From Bacteroidales bacterium (GTDB lineage: Bacteria > Bacteroidota > Bacteroidia > Bacteroidales > PUMT01), in contig SLPB01000149.1 of assembly GCA_007132225.1 (NCBI GenBank), positions 1 to 37,661 on the forward strand: DNA of 37,661 bases. Direction: 5' to 3'. Below are positions 1 to 8,561 of this stretch, in pieces. Position 1 is the stretch's first letter, and each line of letters opens with the position of its first letter. Made by a program: the position numbers and the translations under genes. The notes beneath the pieces were generated by a model. It ran no database searches. It was not told where the DNA came from and was given only the letters and a program-made list of their open reading frames with translations.

Positions 1-438
1 ACAGCACTTGACTTGTGTATATCGCTTTTAATCAAACACTTGCTTCAACGTCTATTATTATAAATCCTGTCTGCAAAATTTCTACTACAACGTTTCAGCA
101 AGATTAAAGTAAAGATTTCATATATCCAAACAAATATGTTAAATAACATTAATTTTTAAAAAAAAATATTATATCGTAATATGCAATTATAATTATAGTT
201 ACAATACTCAGACTGTATCAAGAGTTTAAACATGATAAAACAATACACTCCATGTTAATTGTGCCTGATACCGGGTATGACAAAACCATTTTCAACCGGA
301 GCGGAATTGTTGGCTATACAGAATTTTTCCGGCAGAATTTTCACATTTTTCTTTGTAATCTGGCGCATGGTATATTCTTTATTATATTTACATCGAAATT
401 TCATGAGAACTGTTAATACACCTTACTTTTAAACAATT
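1..438. other. AT-rich spacer upstream of ftsK, no gene seen
   Basis: No convincing gene, RNA or repeat is visible. One frame is open from the left edge to a stop at 61-63 (about 20 codons), too short to call as the end of a gene. The stretch before the ftsK start is very AT-rich and should hold its promoter, but I could not find a -33/-7 pair with Bacteroidota spacing: a TTTG near 353 and a TATATTTA near 383 lie too far apart. Confidence 0.5.
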
Positions 439-2844
439 ATGGCTGAAGGTTCAAATAATAATAAGAAGAAAACAGGCGGAAAGAAAAGCGGGGTTTTTAA
501 GTTTTTCAAAGATGAACGTTTCAGACTATCTCTCGGTAGTTTTTTTCTGTTATTTGCCTTATTTCTCATATTGTCATTTGTATCCTATTTCTTCACCTGG
601 AAAACCGACCAGAGCTTTGAATGGGAGAAAATAATCTCAGGCCCCGAGGTCAGGGTGGAAAACTGGGCTGGAAAAACCGGAGCATGGTTCTCCTCGCTGT
701 TAATTAACAAATGGTTTGGAATAGCTTCTTTCAGCATCCCCTTTCTTTTGATCTTAACCGGTTTCAAATTAATCAGGGTCAGGCTTGCCCCATTTGGAAA
801 AACATTCAGGATTACCATTGTGGCCACTATACTCTTATCACTTTCCCTTGGGTATATATTCGGAGATGCTTCAGGGTTTCTTGGCAGCGGGCCGGGTGGT
901 GCTCATGGATATTTTATGGCTGAGTGGCTCAATGCCTTTATCGGAAAAACCGCAACAGCACTTCTACTGTTTGTACTTGCCTTTACATTTTTAATGTTTT
1001 CTGTTAAAAATTCATCAGCAATCCTTGGCAATATTATTCGCAGGTCAGGTATTAAAAGTTCGGCCGCAGATGCTGTTCCCGGGCAGGATGAATCTGAAGA
1101 AATTTCATCTGGTACTAAAAATACCCCGGACAATACCGATAGCCTTTCCACACTGGAACCATCGGAAACCAATACTGACACCGGGAAAGACATTGACATC
1201 CCTGACGGGGAAATTAAGAACCAAGAGTATTATGATGAGGAAGGGGAAGAGGGCAGTGTAAAATTTCATGTTAAAGAAAAGGGGCCTGGTGAAAAAAGTA
1301 TCTCAGATGATATTATCAACAAACAGACAGCTGAAGATTACGATCCCACCCTTGATCTGCCATCATTTAAGTTTCCCCCGATCAATCTCCTTGAGTCATA
1401 TAAACCCACCGAAACAAGTGTAACCAAGGAAGAGCTGATAACCAATAAAAACCGTATAGTTGAAACCCTGGCCAATTATAAAATTCAGATAGATAAAATC
1501 ACTGCCACTATCGGGCCCACAGTCACTCTCTACGAGATAGTGCCGGCCCCCGGCATACGTATTTCAAAGATAAAAAACCTTGAGGATGATATTGCATTAA
1601 GCCTTTCGGCCCTGGGAATAAGAATAATTGCACCAATTCCGGGAAGGGGAACTATTGGAATAGAGGTTCCAAACCAAAATCCCGAAATCGTTTCAATGCG
1701 CTCGGTAATAAGCTCAATAAAATTTCAGGAAGCCAAATATGAACTTCCCATAGTGCTGGGTAAAACAATATCCAACGAGACATACGTGGTTGACCTTACC
1801 CGCATGCCCCACCTTCTTCTGGCCGGGGCAACAGGCCAGGGCAAGTCGGTGGGGTTAAATGCCATTCTCGCTTCTCTTTTATATAAGAAGCACCCTGCCC
1901 AGCTGAAATTTGTGCTAATTGACCCCAAGAAGGTAGAATTAACAATTTATTCAAAAATAGAACGCCATTATCTTGCAAAACTACCGGATACTGAGGAGGC
2001 AATTATCACTGATACCCAAAAGGTAATTCACACATTGCAATCCCTTACAATAGAGATGGATGAACGCTATAACCTGCTGAAGGAGGCACATGTAAGGAAC
2101 ATAAAGGAATACAACACCAAATTTATTGCCAGGCGCCTTAATCCGGAAAAAGGACATCGTTATCTTCCCTATATAGTGGTTATAATCGATGAATTTGCTG
2201 ATCTTATAATGACCGCGGGAAGGGAGATAGAAACTCCTCTTACCAGGCTTGCCCAGCTGGCAAGGGCTATAGGTATTCACCTTGTTATTGCTACCCAGCG
2301 CCCCACAACCAACATAATAACAGGTGTCATCAAGGCAAACTTCCCCAGCCGCATAGCATTCAGGGTTACCTCCATGATGGACTCAAGAACCATACTTGAC
2401 ACTCCCGGTGCCAACCAGCTTATTGGCAGGGGTGATATGCTCATCACCGCGGGAAGCGATATGATAAGGCTCCAGTGCGCCTTTATTGACACCCCGGAGA
2501 TTGACCGCATAACTGAATTTATTGGATCACAGAAAGGCTATCCATCAGCTCATTTGCTTCCGGAGTACCTTGGAGAAAACAGTTCGGAATCAGCAGAAGT
2601 TGACCTGAGAAAAAGGGACGATATCTTCGATGAGGCTGCCAGGCTGGTTGTTCAGCATCAGCAGGGTTCCACTTCACTTATCCAGAGAAAGTTCTCAATT
2701 GGCTATAACCGTGCCGGCCGGATAATAGACCAGCTTGAAGCTGCCGGTATAGTAGGTTCCTTTGAAGGAAGTAAGGCCAGGCAGGTTTTAATACAGGATG
2801 AATACAGTTTGGAACAATTATTGAATGAAATAGATAATAACTGA
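439..2844 (+). CDS. ftsK: DNA translocase FtsK
   Basis: This is the membrane-anchored, septum-located ATPase that pumps chromosomal DNA during division and dimer resolution. The 801-residue protein has a basic N-terminus, about four membrane helices (roughly 33-52, 95-112, 125-142, 172-188), an acidic low-complexity linker (about 205-300), then the motor. In the motor I see a Walker A GATGQGKS at 463-470 and a Walker B VVIIDEFADL at 580-589. A C-terminal gamma winged helix (about 725-785, with QRKFSIGYNRAGRIID) would read KOPS-type DNA signals. The length fits FtsK/SpoIIIE proteins with a short linker. The start is an ATG. lolA follows 31 bp downstream on the same strand, a pairing common in Bacteroidota, so co-transcription is likely. 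Family assignment is secure. Confidence 0.97.
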   Translation: MAEGSNNNKKKTGGKKSGVFKFFKDERFRLSLGSFFLLFALFLILSFVSYFFTWKTDQSFEWEKIISGPEVRVENWAGKTGAWFSSLLINKWFGIASFSIPFLLILTGFKLIRVRLAPFGKTFRITIVATILLSLSLGYIFGDASGFLGSGPGGAHGYFMAEWLNAFIGKTATALLLFVLAFTFLMFSVKNSSAILGNIIRRSGIKSSAADAVPGQDESEEISSGTKNTPDNTDSLSTLEPSETNTDTGKDIDIPDGEIKNQEYYDEEGEEGSVKFHVKEKGPGEKSISDDIINKQTAEDYDPTLDLPSFKFPPINLLESYKPTETSVTKEELITNKNRIVETLANYKIQIDKITATIGPTVTLYEIVPAPGIRISKIKNLEDDIALSLSALGIRIIAPIPGRGTIGIEVPNQNPEIVSMRSVISSIKFQEAKYELPIVLGKTISNETYVVDLTRMPHLLLAGATGQGKSVGLNAILASLLYKKHPAQLKFVLIDPKKVELTIYSKIERHYLAKLPDTEEAIITDTQKVIHTLQSLTIEMDERYNLLKEAHVRNIKEYNTKFIARRLNPEKGHRYLPYIVVIIDEFADLIMTAGREIETPLTRLAQLARAIGIHLVIATQRPTTNIITGVIKANFPSRIAFRVTSMMDSRTILDTPGANQLIGRGDMLITAGSDMIRLQCAFIDTPEIDRITEFIGSQKGYPSAHLLPEYLGENSSESAEVDLRKRDDIFDEAARLVVQHQQGSTSLIQRKFSIGYNRAGRIIDQLEAAGIVGSFEGSKARQVLIQDEYSLEQLLNEIDNN

Positions 2845-2875
2845 TCGTATAAATATAATTTTTGAAAAGGAAAAA

Positions 2876-3535
2876 ATGGGAAAATTAAAATTTACAGCTT
2901 TGGTATTGCTTACGGTGTTTTTTATTAGCAATATCTTAAATGGGCAGCAGGATGATAAAGCAGGAAAAATACTTGATGGATTATCTGAGAGAATCAAATC
3001 ATCCCCTTCTGTTTCAATAGATTTTACAATTATCATGTCCGCTATGCAGGATGAATTCAGTGAGGAATATGATGGAAAACTCAATATGAAAGGAGATCAA
3101 TATAAGTTGAATGTAATGGGACTGGAAACATGGTTTGACGGAACTTCAACTTATACTTACATGCCTGATGTTAATGAGGTTATAATAAGTGACCCTGATG
3201 AGGATGGTGGATTACTGTCCAATCCTGCAGAAATTTTCAACCTCTACCATGATGAGTTTAATTACAGGCTGGTTGAAGAACTGACCCTGGAAGGTAAAAG
3301 ACTATATGAAATAGACCTCCACCCCAGGGATCGAAGCCATAGCTTTCACACCGTTAAGCTTTTTATTAACCAGCAGGATAATCTTTTACATTCAGCTGTG
3401 ATTGCCGGAAAAGATGGTAACAGGTATACCCTTATAGTAAATGATATGGATAATACCGGAAATTTACCCGATTCATTTTTTGTTTTCAACAAATCCGATT
3501 ATCCCGGTCTGGAAGTCATAGATATGCGGTGGTAG
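2876..3535 (+). CDS. lolA: LolA-like outer-membrane lipoprotein carrier protein
   Basis: This is a periplasmic chaperone of the LolA family, which ferries lipoproteins from the inner to the outer membrane. The 219-residue product starts with a signal peptide (basic MGKLK, hydrophobic core to about residue 21, likely cleavage near 23-25). The mature part is rich in beta strands, with LolA-type stretches such as SVSIDFTIIMSA near 45 and a DGTSTYTYMPDVNEV segment near 89-103. A purine-rich AAAAGGA precedes the ATG. It lies 31 bp behind ftsK and its stop is only 5 bp from the end of the convergent 7TM-HD gene. Bacteroidota LolA proteins diverge strongly from the E. coli one, so the family is likely but the exact cargo is unknown. 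Confidence 0.85.
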   Translation: MGKLKFTALVLLTVFFISNILNGQQDDKAGKILDGLSERIKSSPSVSIDFTIIMSAMQDEFSEEYDGKLNMKGDQYKLNVMGLETWFDGTSTYTYMPDVNEVIISDPDEDGGLLSNPAEIFNLYHDEFNYRLVEELTLEGKRLYEIDLHPRDRSHSFHTVKLFINQQDNLLHSAVIAGKDGNRYTLIVNDMDNTGNLPDSFFVFNKSDYPGLEVIDMRW

Positions 3536-3540
3536 AAATA

Positions 3541-5685
3541 CTATTTTGGATACTCTATCCTTCCATGGTATATATTCCTGAGTTTATTCTTGTAAACTTC
3601 CTTTATTTTTGTAATATCCCGGAAGGTTATGTCTGAATTGCTGAACTGTTCATCATGAAGCTGATTATTGATAATCGACTCCACCAGCTCGTCAATTGTT
3701 TCTAAGGTTGTTTCCTTAAGGCTTCTTGAAGCAGCTTCAACTGAATCGGCCATCATCAGCACGGCCGTTTCCCGGGAATACGGCTTGGGTCCGGGATAAG
3801 TATATTTTTCTATATCTGCCTCTCTGTCCGGATATTTTTGCAGGTAAGACCTGTAAAAATACTGTACCCTGGTAGTTCCATGGTGAGTACGGATAAAATC
3901 AATTATTTGTTCAGGAAGATTATTTTTTTTAGCCAGCTCGACACCCCTGATAACATGGGAGATTATAACCTGTCCACTTTCCTCGAATTCAAGAGAGTTA
4001 TGTGGATTATATCCTGTATGCTGATTTTCAATAAAGTACAATGGATTTGACATTTTCCCTATATCATGATAAAGAGCTCCTGTGCGGACCAGCAGGGAAT
4101 TTCCCCCAATCTCATATATGGCAGCTTCTGCAAGATTAGCAACCTGCATTGAGTGCTGAAATGTTCCCGGTGCTTCTTCTGCAAGCTTTCTCAGCAGGGG
4201 CTGGTTTGTATCAGAAAGCTCCATAAGTGTGGAATCAGATACAAATCCGAATGTCTTCTCAAAAATATAAAGGAGCGGATACGTCATCAGCACAAGCAAC
4301 CCGTTACCTCCAAACCAGGCAAAATTAATACTGTCAATTGAAGCAATGTTGCGCTCCTGGATAATGGCTATGCCGAAGTAAAGCAGAGAATAGGATAAAA
4401 CGATAATAACTGCAGTCAAAAACAGTTTGCTGCGACGGTATAGATTACTCAGACTAAATATGGCAACGATACCTACAATAAAATTCAAAAAAACAAATTC
4501 AAAACTATTGGGAGCAAAAAATCCTACAAGAAGCAAAATAATTGTATGAACAAACAACGCAAGCCTCTCATCGTAAAACGTCCTGATAATTATGGGTACA
4601 ATAGCAAAGGGAACGATATAAAAGCTTACAATGCCGAACCTGATAATCATAATGGAAACAAATACCATCAGGAAAAGCAGGAAAAGTATAAAAAGGGTCT
4701 TGCGGGAATCATTAAGTATTTCACGTCTGAAATGATAAAGGAAAAGGTAAATTAATATTACAAGAGAGAAAACAAGTATAAACTGCCCGAGTAATATAAG
4801 ATTAAGATTTGCCCCGCGGAGCCTGGTTTCGTATTCCCTTTTTAATGATTCAAGTATCTGGAAAACATCGCCTGTTATCAGATCTCCTTTGGAAACTATC
4901 CGCTCACCGGACTGTACCATTCCCCTGGCAAGAGAAATATCGTTAAGCAGGCTTTGACGAACCCTTTCTGTCATTGCTTCATCATGATATAAATTGGGTA
5001 CTACAAATTCACTGTATTCCAGAGAACGGAAAAAATCAACCAGGTAAAGGGGTTTTTCGGAAAGTTCTGACCAAATCCATTCATTAATATTGCTTGTTAT
5101 GAATTCATAGGCAGATTTCTGACTGAAAAATGTTTCCGGAGAAGTTATATCTCCGATATTATTTCTTACTATAACTATCGGCTCTCCTTTGGAAATAACC
5201 CTGTCAGTAACCTCTCCCGGCTGAATGATTCCCCTGCCGTATAATTCATCCAACAAACCTGCACTAAAAGAGGTGAAACGGTTCATTAACAAAAAGATAT
5301 CCTGATTTTCCTCCATGAACTGATTGTACTGATCTTCACTTATTTCATAGTGGGTTACAATAAACGTCAGCCATCTGCTGCCAAGGTAGTTATGAAAAAG
5401 AGAGTTGACAGAGTCAAATACCAGGCTATCATACTGGTAATATTGTTTTAGATCAGCAAGAACGCTGTCCCTTTCAGCATTTAATTCACTTTCAGATTTA
5501 TAAATAGGAAAATTGAATGGTGCTATAAGTGTTTCATGCATCCATGGTCTTCCTCTTTGAAATTCATATCTGAACTTGCCTTCACGGGGAAGGATATAAA
5601 GAATTAAAAGTGCAGTAACCAGAAAAAGTGAGATGACACTGATGCTGTTATAGTGGCGTTTGAACAATTTTATATATTTATCCAT
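3541..5685 (-). CDS. 7TM-HD family phosphohydrolase (PgpH-like c-di-AMP phosphodiesterase)
   Basis: This is an integral membrane metal-dependent phosphohydrolase of the 7TM-HD family; characterised members (PgpH) hydrolyse cyclic di-AMP. From the chosen ATG the protein has 714 residues: one N-terminal membrane helix (about 15-34), a large extracytoplasmic 7TMR-HDED domain (about 40-290), a block of seven helices (about 295-480) and a cytoplasmic HD domain. HD residues are visible: H511 in GTFQHS, HD at 540-541 in YHDIGKM, a second His in the SHVIRG segment, HH near 601, and D647 in MMADSVEA. The frame opens 5 codons earlier at a TTG (5700), but the ATG at 5685 is the normal choice. It is convergent with lolA and divergent from the NlpC/P60 gene. 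Substrate is inferred from the family. Confidence 0.92.
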   Translation of the reverse strand: MDKYIKLFKRHYNSISVISLFLVTALLILYILPREGKFRYEFQRGRPWMHETLIAPFNFPIYKSESELNAERDSVLADLKQYYQYDSLVFDSVNSLFHNYLGSRWLTFIVTHYEISEDQYNQFMEENQDIFLLMNRFTSFSAGLLDELYGRGIIQPGEVTDRVISKGEPIVIVRNNIGDITSPETFFSQKSAYEFITSNINEWIWSELSEKPLYLVDFFRSLEYSEFVVPNLYHDEAMTERVRQSLLNDISLARGMVQSGERIVSKGDLITGDVFQILESLKREYETRLRGANLNLILLGQFILVFSLVILIYLFLYHFRREILNDSRKTLFILFLLFLMVFVSIMIIRFGIVSFYIVPFAIVPIIIRTFYDERLALFVHTIILLLVGFFAPNSFEFVFLNFIVGIVAIFSLSNLYRRSKLFLTAVIIVLSYSLLYFGIAIIQERNIASIDSINFAWFGGNGLLVLMTYPLLYIFEKTFGFVSDSTLMELSDTNQPLLRKLAEEAPGTFQHSMQVANLAEAAIYEIGGNSLLVRTGALYHDIGKMSNPLYFIENQHTGYNPHNSLEFEESGQVIISHVIRGVELAKKNNLPEQIIDFIRTHHGTTRVQYFYRSYLQKYPDREADIEKYTYPGPKPYSRETAVLMMADSVEAASRSLKETTLETIDELVESIINNQLHDEQFSNSDITFRDITKIKEVYKNKLRNIYHGRIEYPK

Positions 5686-5727
5686 GTCGTATATCTGCAA
5701 TAAGCATACTCAAGCATGTTTATAAAA

Positions 5728-5735
5728 CAAACCTA
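5728..5735 (-). promoter_or_regulatory. Candidate -7 element for the 7TM-HD gene
   Basis: Read on the minus strand this is TAGGTTTG, a perfect match to the Bacteroidota -7 consensus TAnnTTTG, 42 bp before the ATG at 5685. No TTTG or TTG sits at 19-21 bp upstream of it; instead there is a T-run on the plus strand (from about 5740). This is a weak call based on the -7 element only. Confidence 0.25.
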
Positions 5736-5934
5736 CCGATTTTTTTTTTAAGTCCGGATCATCAACCGGAATTTGTATTGTGCAAACGGGATAAACAATA
5801 GTTTTATTTCTTTACCTGATTCCTGATGTATAATTATTTAAAATAAGTTTCTCCTGTAATTTGACTCTCTGCAAAATTGATAATTATAAAAAAAACATGT
5901 AGGTTTGAATAGAAATTAATTCATTATTACTGAT

Positions 5935-6732
5935 ATGCAATATGCCGTATCTGTTCTGCCAGTTATTCCGGTAAGGTCTGCTCCCTCTGATACAGAAGAG
6001 ATGGTAAGCCAGCTTGTTTTCGGAGAACAGGTAACAATAATTGACAAACAGCAAAAGTGGAGTTTTGTTGAAAATTGCTACGACGGCTATCACGGATGGA
6101 TAAATAATCCAATGATAAATCTAATAAGTAAAGAGGTATCAGAGGAGTTGAATAATTCAGCCGCCAGGGTACCGGCAAACCTTTTTTTACCGGTTATCAG
6201 TAATCAAAACAAGCACCCACTTTATATTCCTGCCGGAAGCACTCTTTACAGATATAAATCAGCCTCCAATACCTTTCAGGTTGGAAATATTCAATTTGGG
6301 TGCCAGCAGGAACCTTTTTTTTATAGCCAGGAAAAAATCAGGGAGGATATCAGTGGGGCTGCTCTCAGTTTCCTGAATATCCCATACCTGTGGGGAGGTA
6401 AAAATCCTTTTGGAATAGACTGTTCGGGGCTCACCCAGACCCTTATGAAGCTTTTTGCAATAAAACTGCCCCGCGATTCCCGCCAACAGGTGAAGACGGG
6501 TAAAACTGTAAATTTTATCGATGAAGCCAAACCCGGGGATCTTGCATTCTTCGACAATGAACAGGGAGAGATTGTTCATACCGGAATAATAATAGCTAAC
6601 CGGCAGATAGTTCATGCAAGCGGTCATGTGAAATCCGACAGGATAGATCACCAGGGTATCTATGATAACGCTCGAAAGCAATATACCCATAGGTTAAGAG
6701 TAATTAAAAATGTTATTGACAATCCATCATAA
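5935..6732 (+). CDS. NlpC/P60 (C40) peptidase with N-terminal SH3-like domains
   Basis: This is a cysteine endopeptidase of the NlpC/P60 family, whose members cut gamma-D-glutamyl-diamino acid bonds in peptidoglycan peptides. Of 265 residues, about 1-125 form two SH3-like segments (SQLVFGEQVTIID, then YHGWINNP) and about 135-255 the catalytic domain. The triad is intact: C163 in IDCSGLT, H215 in VHTGIII and H227 in IVHASGH. PGDL at 200-203 is also typical. There is no signal peptide or membrane segment, so the enzyme is probably cytoplasmic and more likely recycles muropeptides (as YkfC-type enzymes do) than cuts the wall. It is divergent from the 7TM-HD gene and is followed 11 bp later by a short membrane-peptide frame. 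Confidence 0.9.
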   Translation: MQYAVSVLPVIPVRSAPSDTEEMVSQLVFGEQVTIIDKQQKWSFVENCYDGYHGWINNPMINLISKEVSEELNNSAARVPANLFLPVISNQNKHPLYIPAGSTLYRYKSASNTFQVGNIQFGCQQEPFFYSQEKIREDISGAALSFLNIPYLWGGKNPFGIDCSGLTQTLMKLFAIKLPRDSRQQVKTGKTVNFIDEAKPGDLAFFDNEQGEIVHTGIIIANRQIVHASGHVKSDRIDHQGIYDNARKQYTHRLRVIKNVIDNPS

Positions 6733-6743
6733 ATCGTTCACCT

Positions 6744-6872
6744 ATGTATGTATTCACACCATACATCAAATTATTCTTAATAATGATCGTTTTAGTGACT
6801 GTATATTTTTATTTCACTAGACTAATAAAAAGGAACAGGGGAAGGAACAAGCCTGACCCTGAGGAAAACTAA
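6744..6872 (+). CDS. Putative 42-residue single-pass membrane peptide
   Basis: A short open frame starts at an ATG 11 bp after the NlpC/P60 stop. The predicted product begins MYVFTPYIKLFLIMIVLVTV, continues through an aromatic stretch (YFYF), and ends in a strongly basic patch (RLIKRNRGRNK) followed by an acidic tail (PDPEEN). That is one hydrophobic helix (about residues 7-24) with a positive-inside style cytoplasmic tail, the layout of genuine small membrane proteins. An alternative ATG at 6783 would give 29 residues with most of the helix intact. No clear Shine-Dalgarno is seen, but translational coupling to the peptidase is possible. I recognise no family. Support is composition and position only. 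Confidence 0.45.
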   Translation: MYVFTPYIKLFLIMIVLVTVYFYFTRLIKRNRGRNKPDPEEN

Positions 6873-6883
6873 GCCAGGCTTGT
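6847..6883 (+). promoter_or_regulatory. Stem-loop over the end of the small ORF
   Basis: Perfect 9-bp inverted repeat: ACAAGCCTG at 6847-6855 and CAGGCTTGT at 6875-6883, with a 19-nt loop. It spans the last codons and the stop of the 42-residue frame. No T-run follows, so it does not look like an intrinsic terminator; it might stabilise the 3' end or be coincidental. Confidence 0.4.
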
Positions 6884-6960
6884 CCGGCAACAGTCCCGCT
6901 TAAGAATAATTGGTCACCAGTCAATCATACTGACAAGGCTTTACTGTAATATACTGGAAC

Positions 6961-7002
6961 AAAAAACGGGGCTTCCCTTCCAAAGAGGAGCCCCGCTTTT
7001 TT
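6961..7002. terminator. Bidirectional intrinsic terminator
   Basis: A GC-rich stem with CGGGGCT at 6967-6973 pairs with AGCCCCG at 6989-6995, and more weakly further inward. It is flanked by an A-run on the left and a C plus seven Ts on the right, so it can end transcription from both sides. It lies between the convergent NlpC/P60 region (plus) and the MFS permease gene (minus), 16 bp from the permease stop. Confidence 0.85.
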
Positions 7003-7017
7003 TATTAAATTAAATTA

Positions 7018-8448
7018 TCAGGCTGCCGGATCAGGACCGGAGCCTGCTGTTTCACCGGCAGGTTTTAGCTTGCTGCCTACCAATGCAAAGTATAAAATAT
7101 AAAGATAACAGATCACAGGTACTATAAATGAGTATTGTATATTGAATGCATCACCAACCATACCCATTAAAATAGGAACAACTGCTCCACCAACAATAAA
7201 CGTGTTGATTATTCCGGTGGCCAGACTGACCTCACTTCTGTCCAGCCCCTTAACTGCGAGGGCATATATATTGGGGAACATTACTGAGTTGAACAATCCT
7301 ATCGATACAATTGACCAAAGAGCAACCCTTCCGGTAGTGAGCATAGAAGTTGTCGCCAGGATAATAGCAATGACAGCAAAAACAGAAAGGACAAGATTTG
7401 CCTTTCCTTTGCCAATCATCATGAGAAAATAATTCAATACTGCAAAACCAAGGAAAGTGAGGGACATGGCCAGGCTGTACTCAAGTGTTACAAAACCAAC
7501 AATAAATGCCCAGACCATTATCGCACCGGCGAAAATAATTTTCAGGTTCTGTTTCTTAATGTCGGAAAGGGCAATTGCGGCAAATAACCGGCCTATCATG
7601 GCACCGGCCCAGTATAGCCCGACGAATTTCATGGCCAGCTCCCTGCTGATTCCGCCACCCAAGCCTGGCTGAACAATATAAGAGGAGATAGCAGTACCAA
7701 TTCCCACTTCAGCTCCAACGTAACAGAAAATTCCGATTGCTCCCAGCAGCACATGCTTGTATTTAAAAACTGTTGCGTAGTTCCCCGTACCTTCCTGGCT
7801 TAATACAGGAAGTTTAATAAACCTTATACCAATAGCCACAAGCAAAATAACACCGCCAATAATCAGAAAAGGAGGAAGAAGATCGGCTGGACGGATCGCT
7901 TCGGGAATAACCTCACTTACCACACCATTAACTGCCGCCCCGATTTGAGGAACAGCAGTGGGAAGGATCAGCCCTACAATCATAAGGGGTGCCAGCCATG
8001 TGGCAATTGAATTAAGTGCCATGGTAAGGTTCAGGCGGCCGGATGCTGTTTCAGGGGGCCCCAGCTTTGTAACAAAAGGATTGCAGGAAGTCTGTAAAAT
8101 AACCACACCAAGGGAAAGAAGCAGAATAGCTCCAAGGAAGAAGGGATAGGACTCTGTCCTGATAGCCGGAAAAAATAAAAATCCTGCAAAAGACATCAGA
8201 AGCAGACCTAAAAATATGGAATTTTTATATCCGATCCTTTTAACCACACTTCCCGAAGGGATTGAAAAAACAGCATATGAAATAAAGAATGCGGAATTAA
8301 CCAAAAAGGCCTGTGTGTAAGTCAGATCGAAAGCCTCCATCACAGGATCGCTCAGGGTAATGATAAAAGTGGTCACAAAACCGAAAATAAAATAAATCAT
8401 GGAAATGAATATCATTCCCACCCTTAATGTATTGTCTTGATTTGCCAT
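7018..8448 (-). CDS. MFS sugar transporter (FucP/GluP/NagP-like)
   Basis: This inner-membrane secondary transporter is expected to import a monosaccharide by proton symport. The 476-residue protein has about twelve hydrophobic helices and motifs of the fucose/glucose-galactose permease branch: an N-terminal IYFIFGFVTTF helix, SCNPFVTKLGP near 117-127 and RLNLTMALNSIATWLAP just after it, and YVGAEVGIGTAISSYIV near 240. It starts at an ATG. It lies 113 bp downstream of the ROK kinase on the same strand, so uptake and phosphorylation of one sugar are probably co-expressed. The precise sugar (glucose, galactose, fucose, GlcNAc or mannose) cannot be read from sequence; the ROK partner makes fucose less likely. 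It ends at a bidirectional terminator. Confidence 0.9.
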   Translation of the reverse strand: MANQDNTLRVGMIFISMIYFIFGFVTTFIITLSDPVMEAFDLTYTQAFLVNSAFFISYAVFSIPSGSVVKRIGYKNSIFLGLLLMSFAGFLFFPAIRTESYPFFLGAILLLSLGVVILQTSCNPFVTKLGPPETASGRLNLTMALNSIATWLAPLMIVGLILPTAVPQIGAAVNGVVSEVIPEAIRPADLLPPFLIIGGVILLVAIGIRFIKLPVLSQEGTGNYATVFKYKHVLLGAIGIFCYVGAEVGIGTAISSYIVQPGLGGGISRELAMKFVGLYWAGAMIGRLFAAIALSDIKKQNLKIIFAGAIMVWAFIVGFVTLEYSLAMSLTFLGFAVLNYFLMMIGKGKANLVLSVFAVIAIILATTSMLTTGRVALWSIVSIGLFNSVMFPNIYALAVKGLDRSEVSLATGIINTFIVGGAVVPILMGMVGDAFNIQYSFIVPVICYLYILYFALVGSKLKPAGETAGSGPDPAA

Positions 8449-8561
8449 GATAATTGATTTAGTTATTAAAAAATAGGTTTAAGTTAATTATAATATTATT
8501 AATGGTATATCTGCTCAATCTGATGTGCCGGGAAAGACTAATCAGCTAATCTTCAGAAAAA

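Noticed and set aside
1-63. Possible C-terminal end of an upstream gene at the left edge
   Set aside because: Only about 20 open codons in one frame with no recognisable sequence; cannot be separated from chance.
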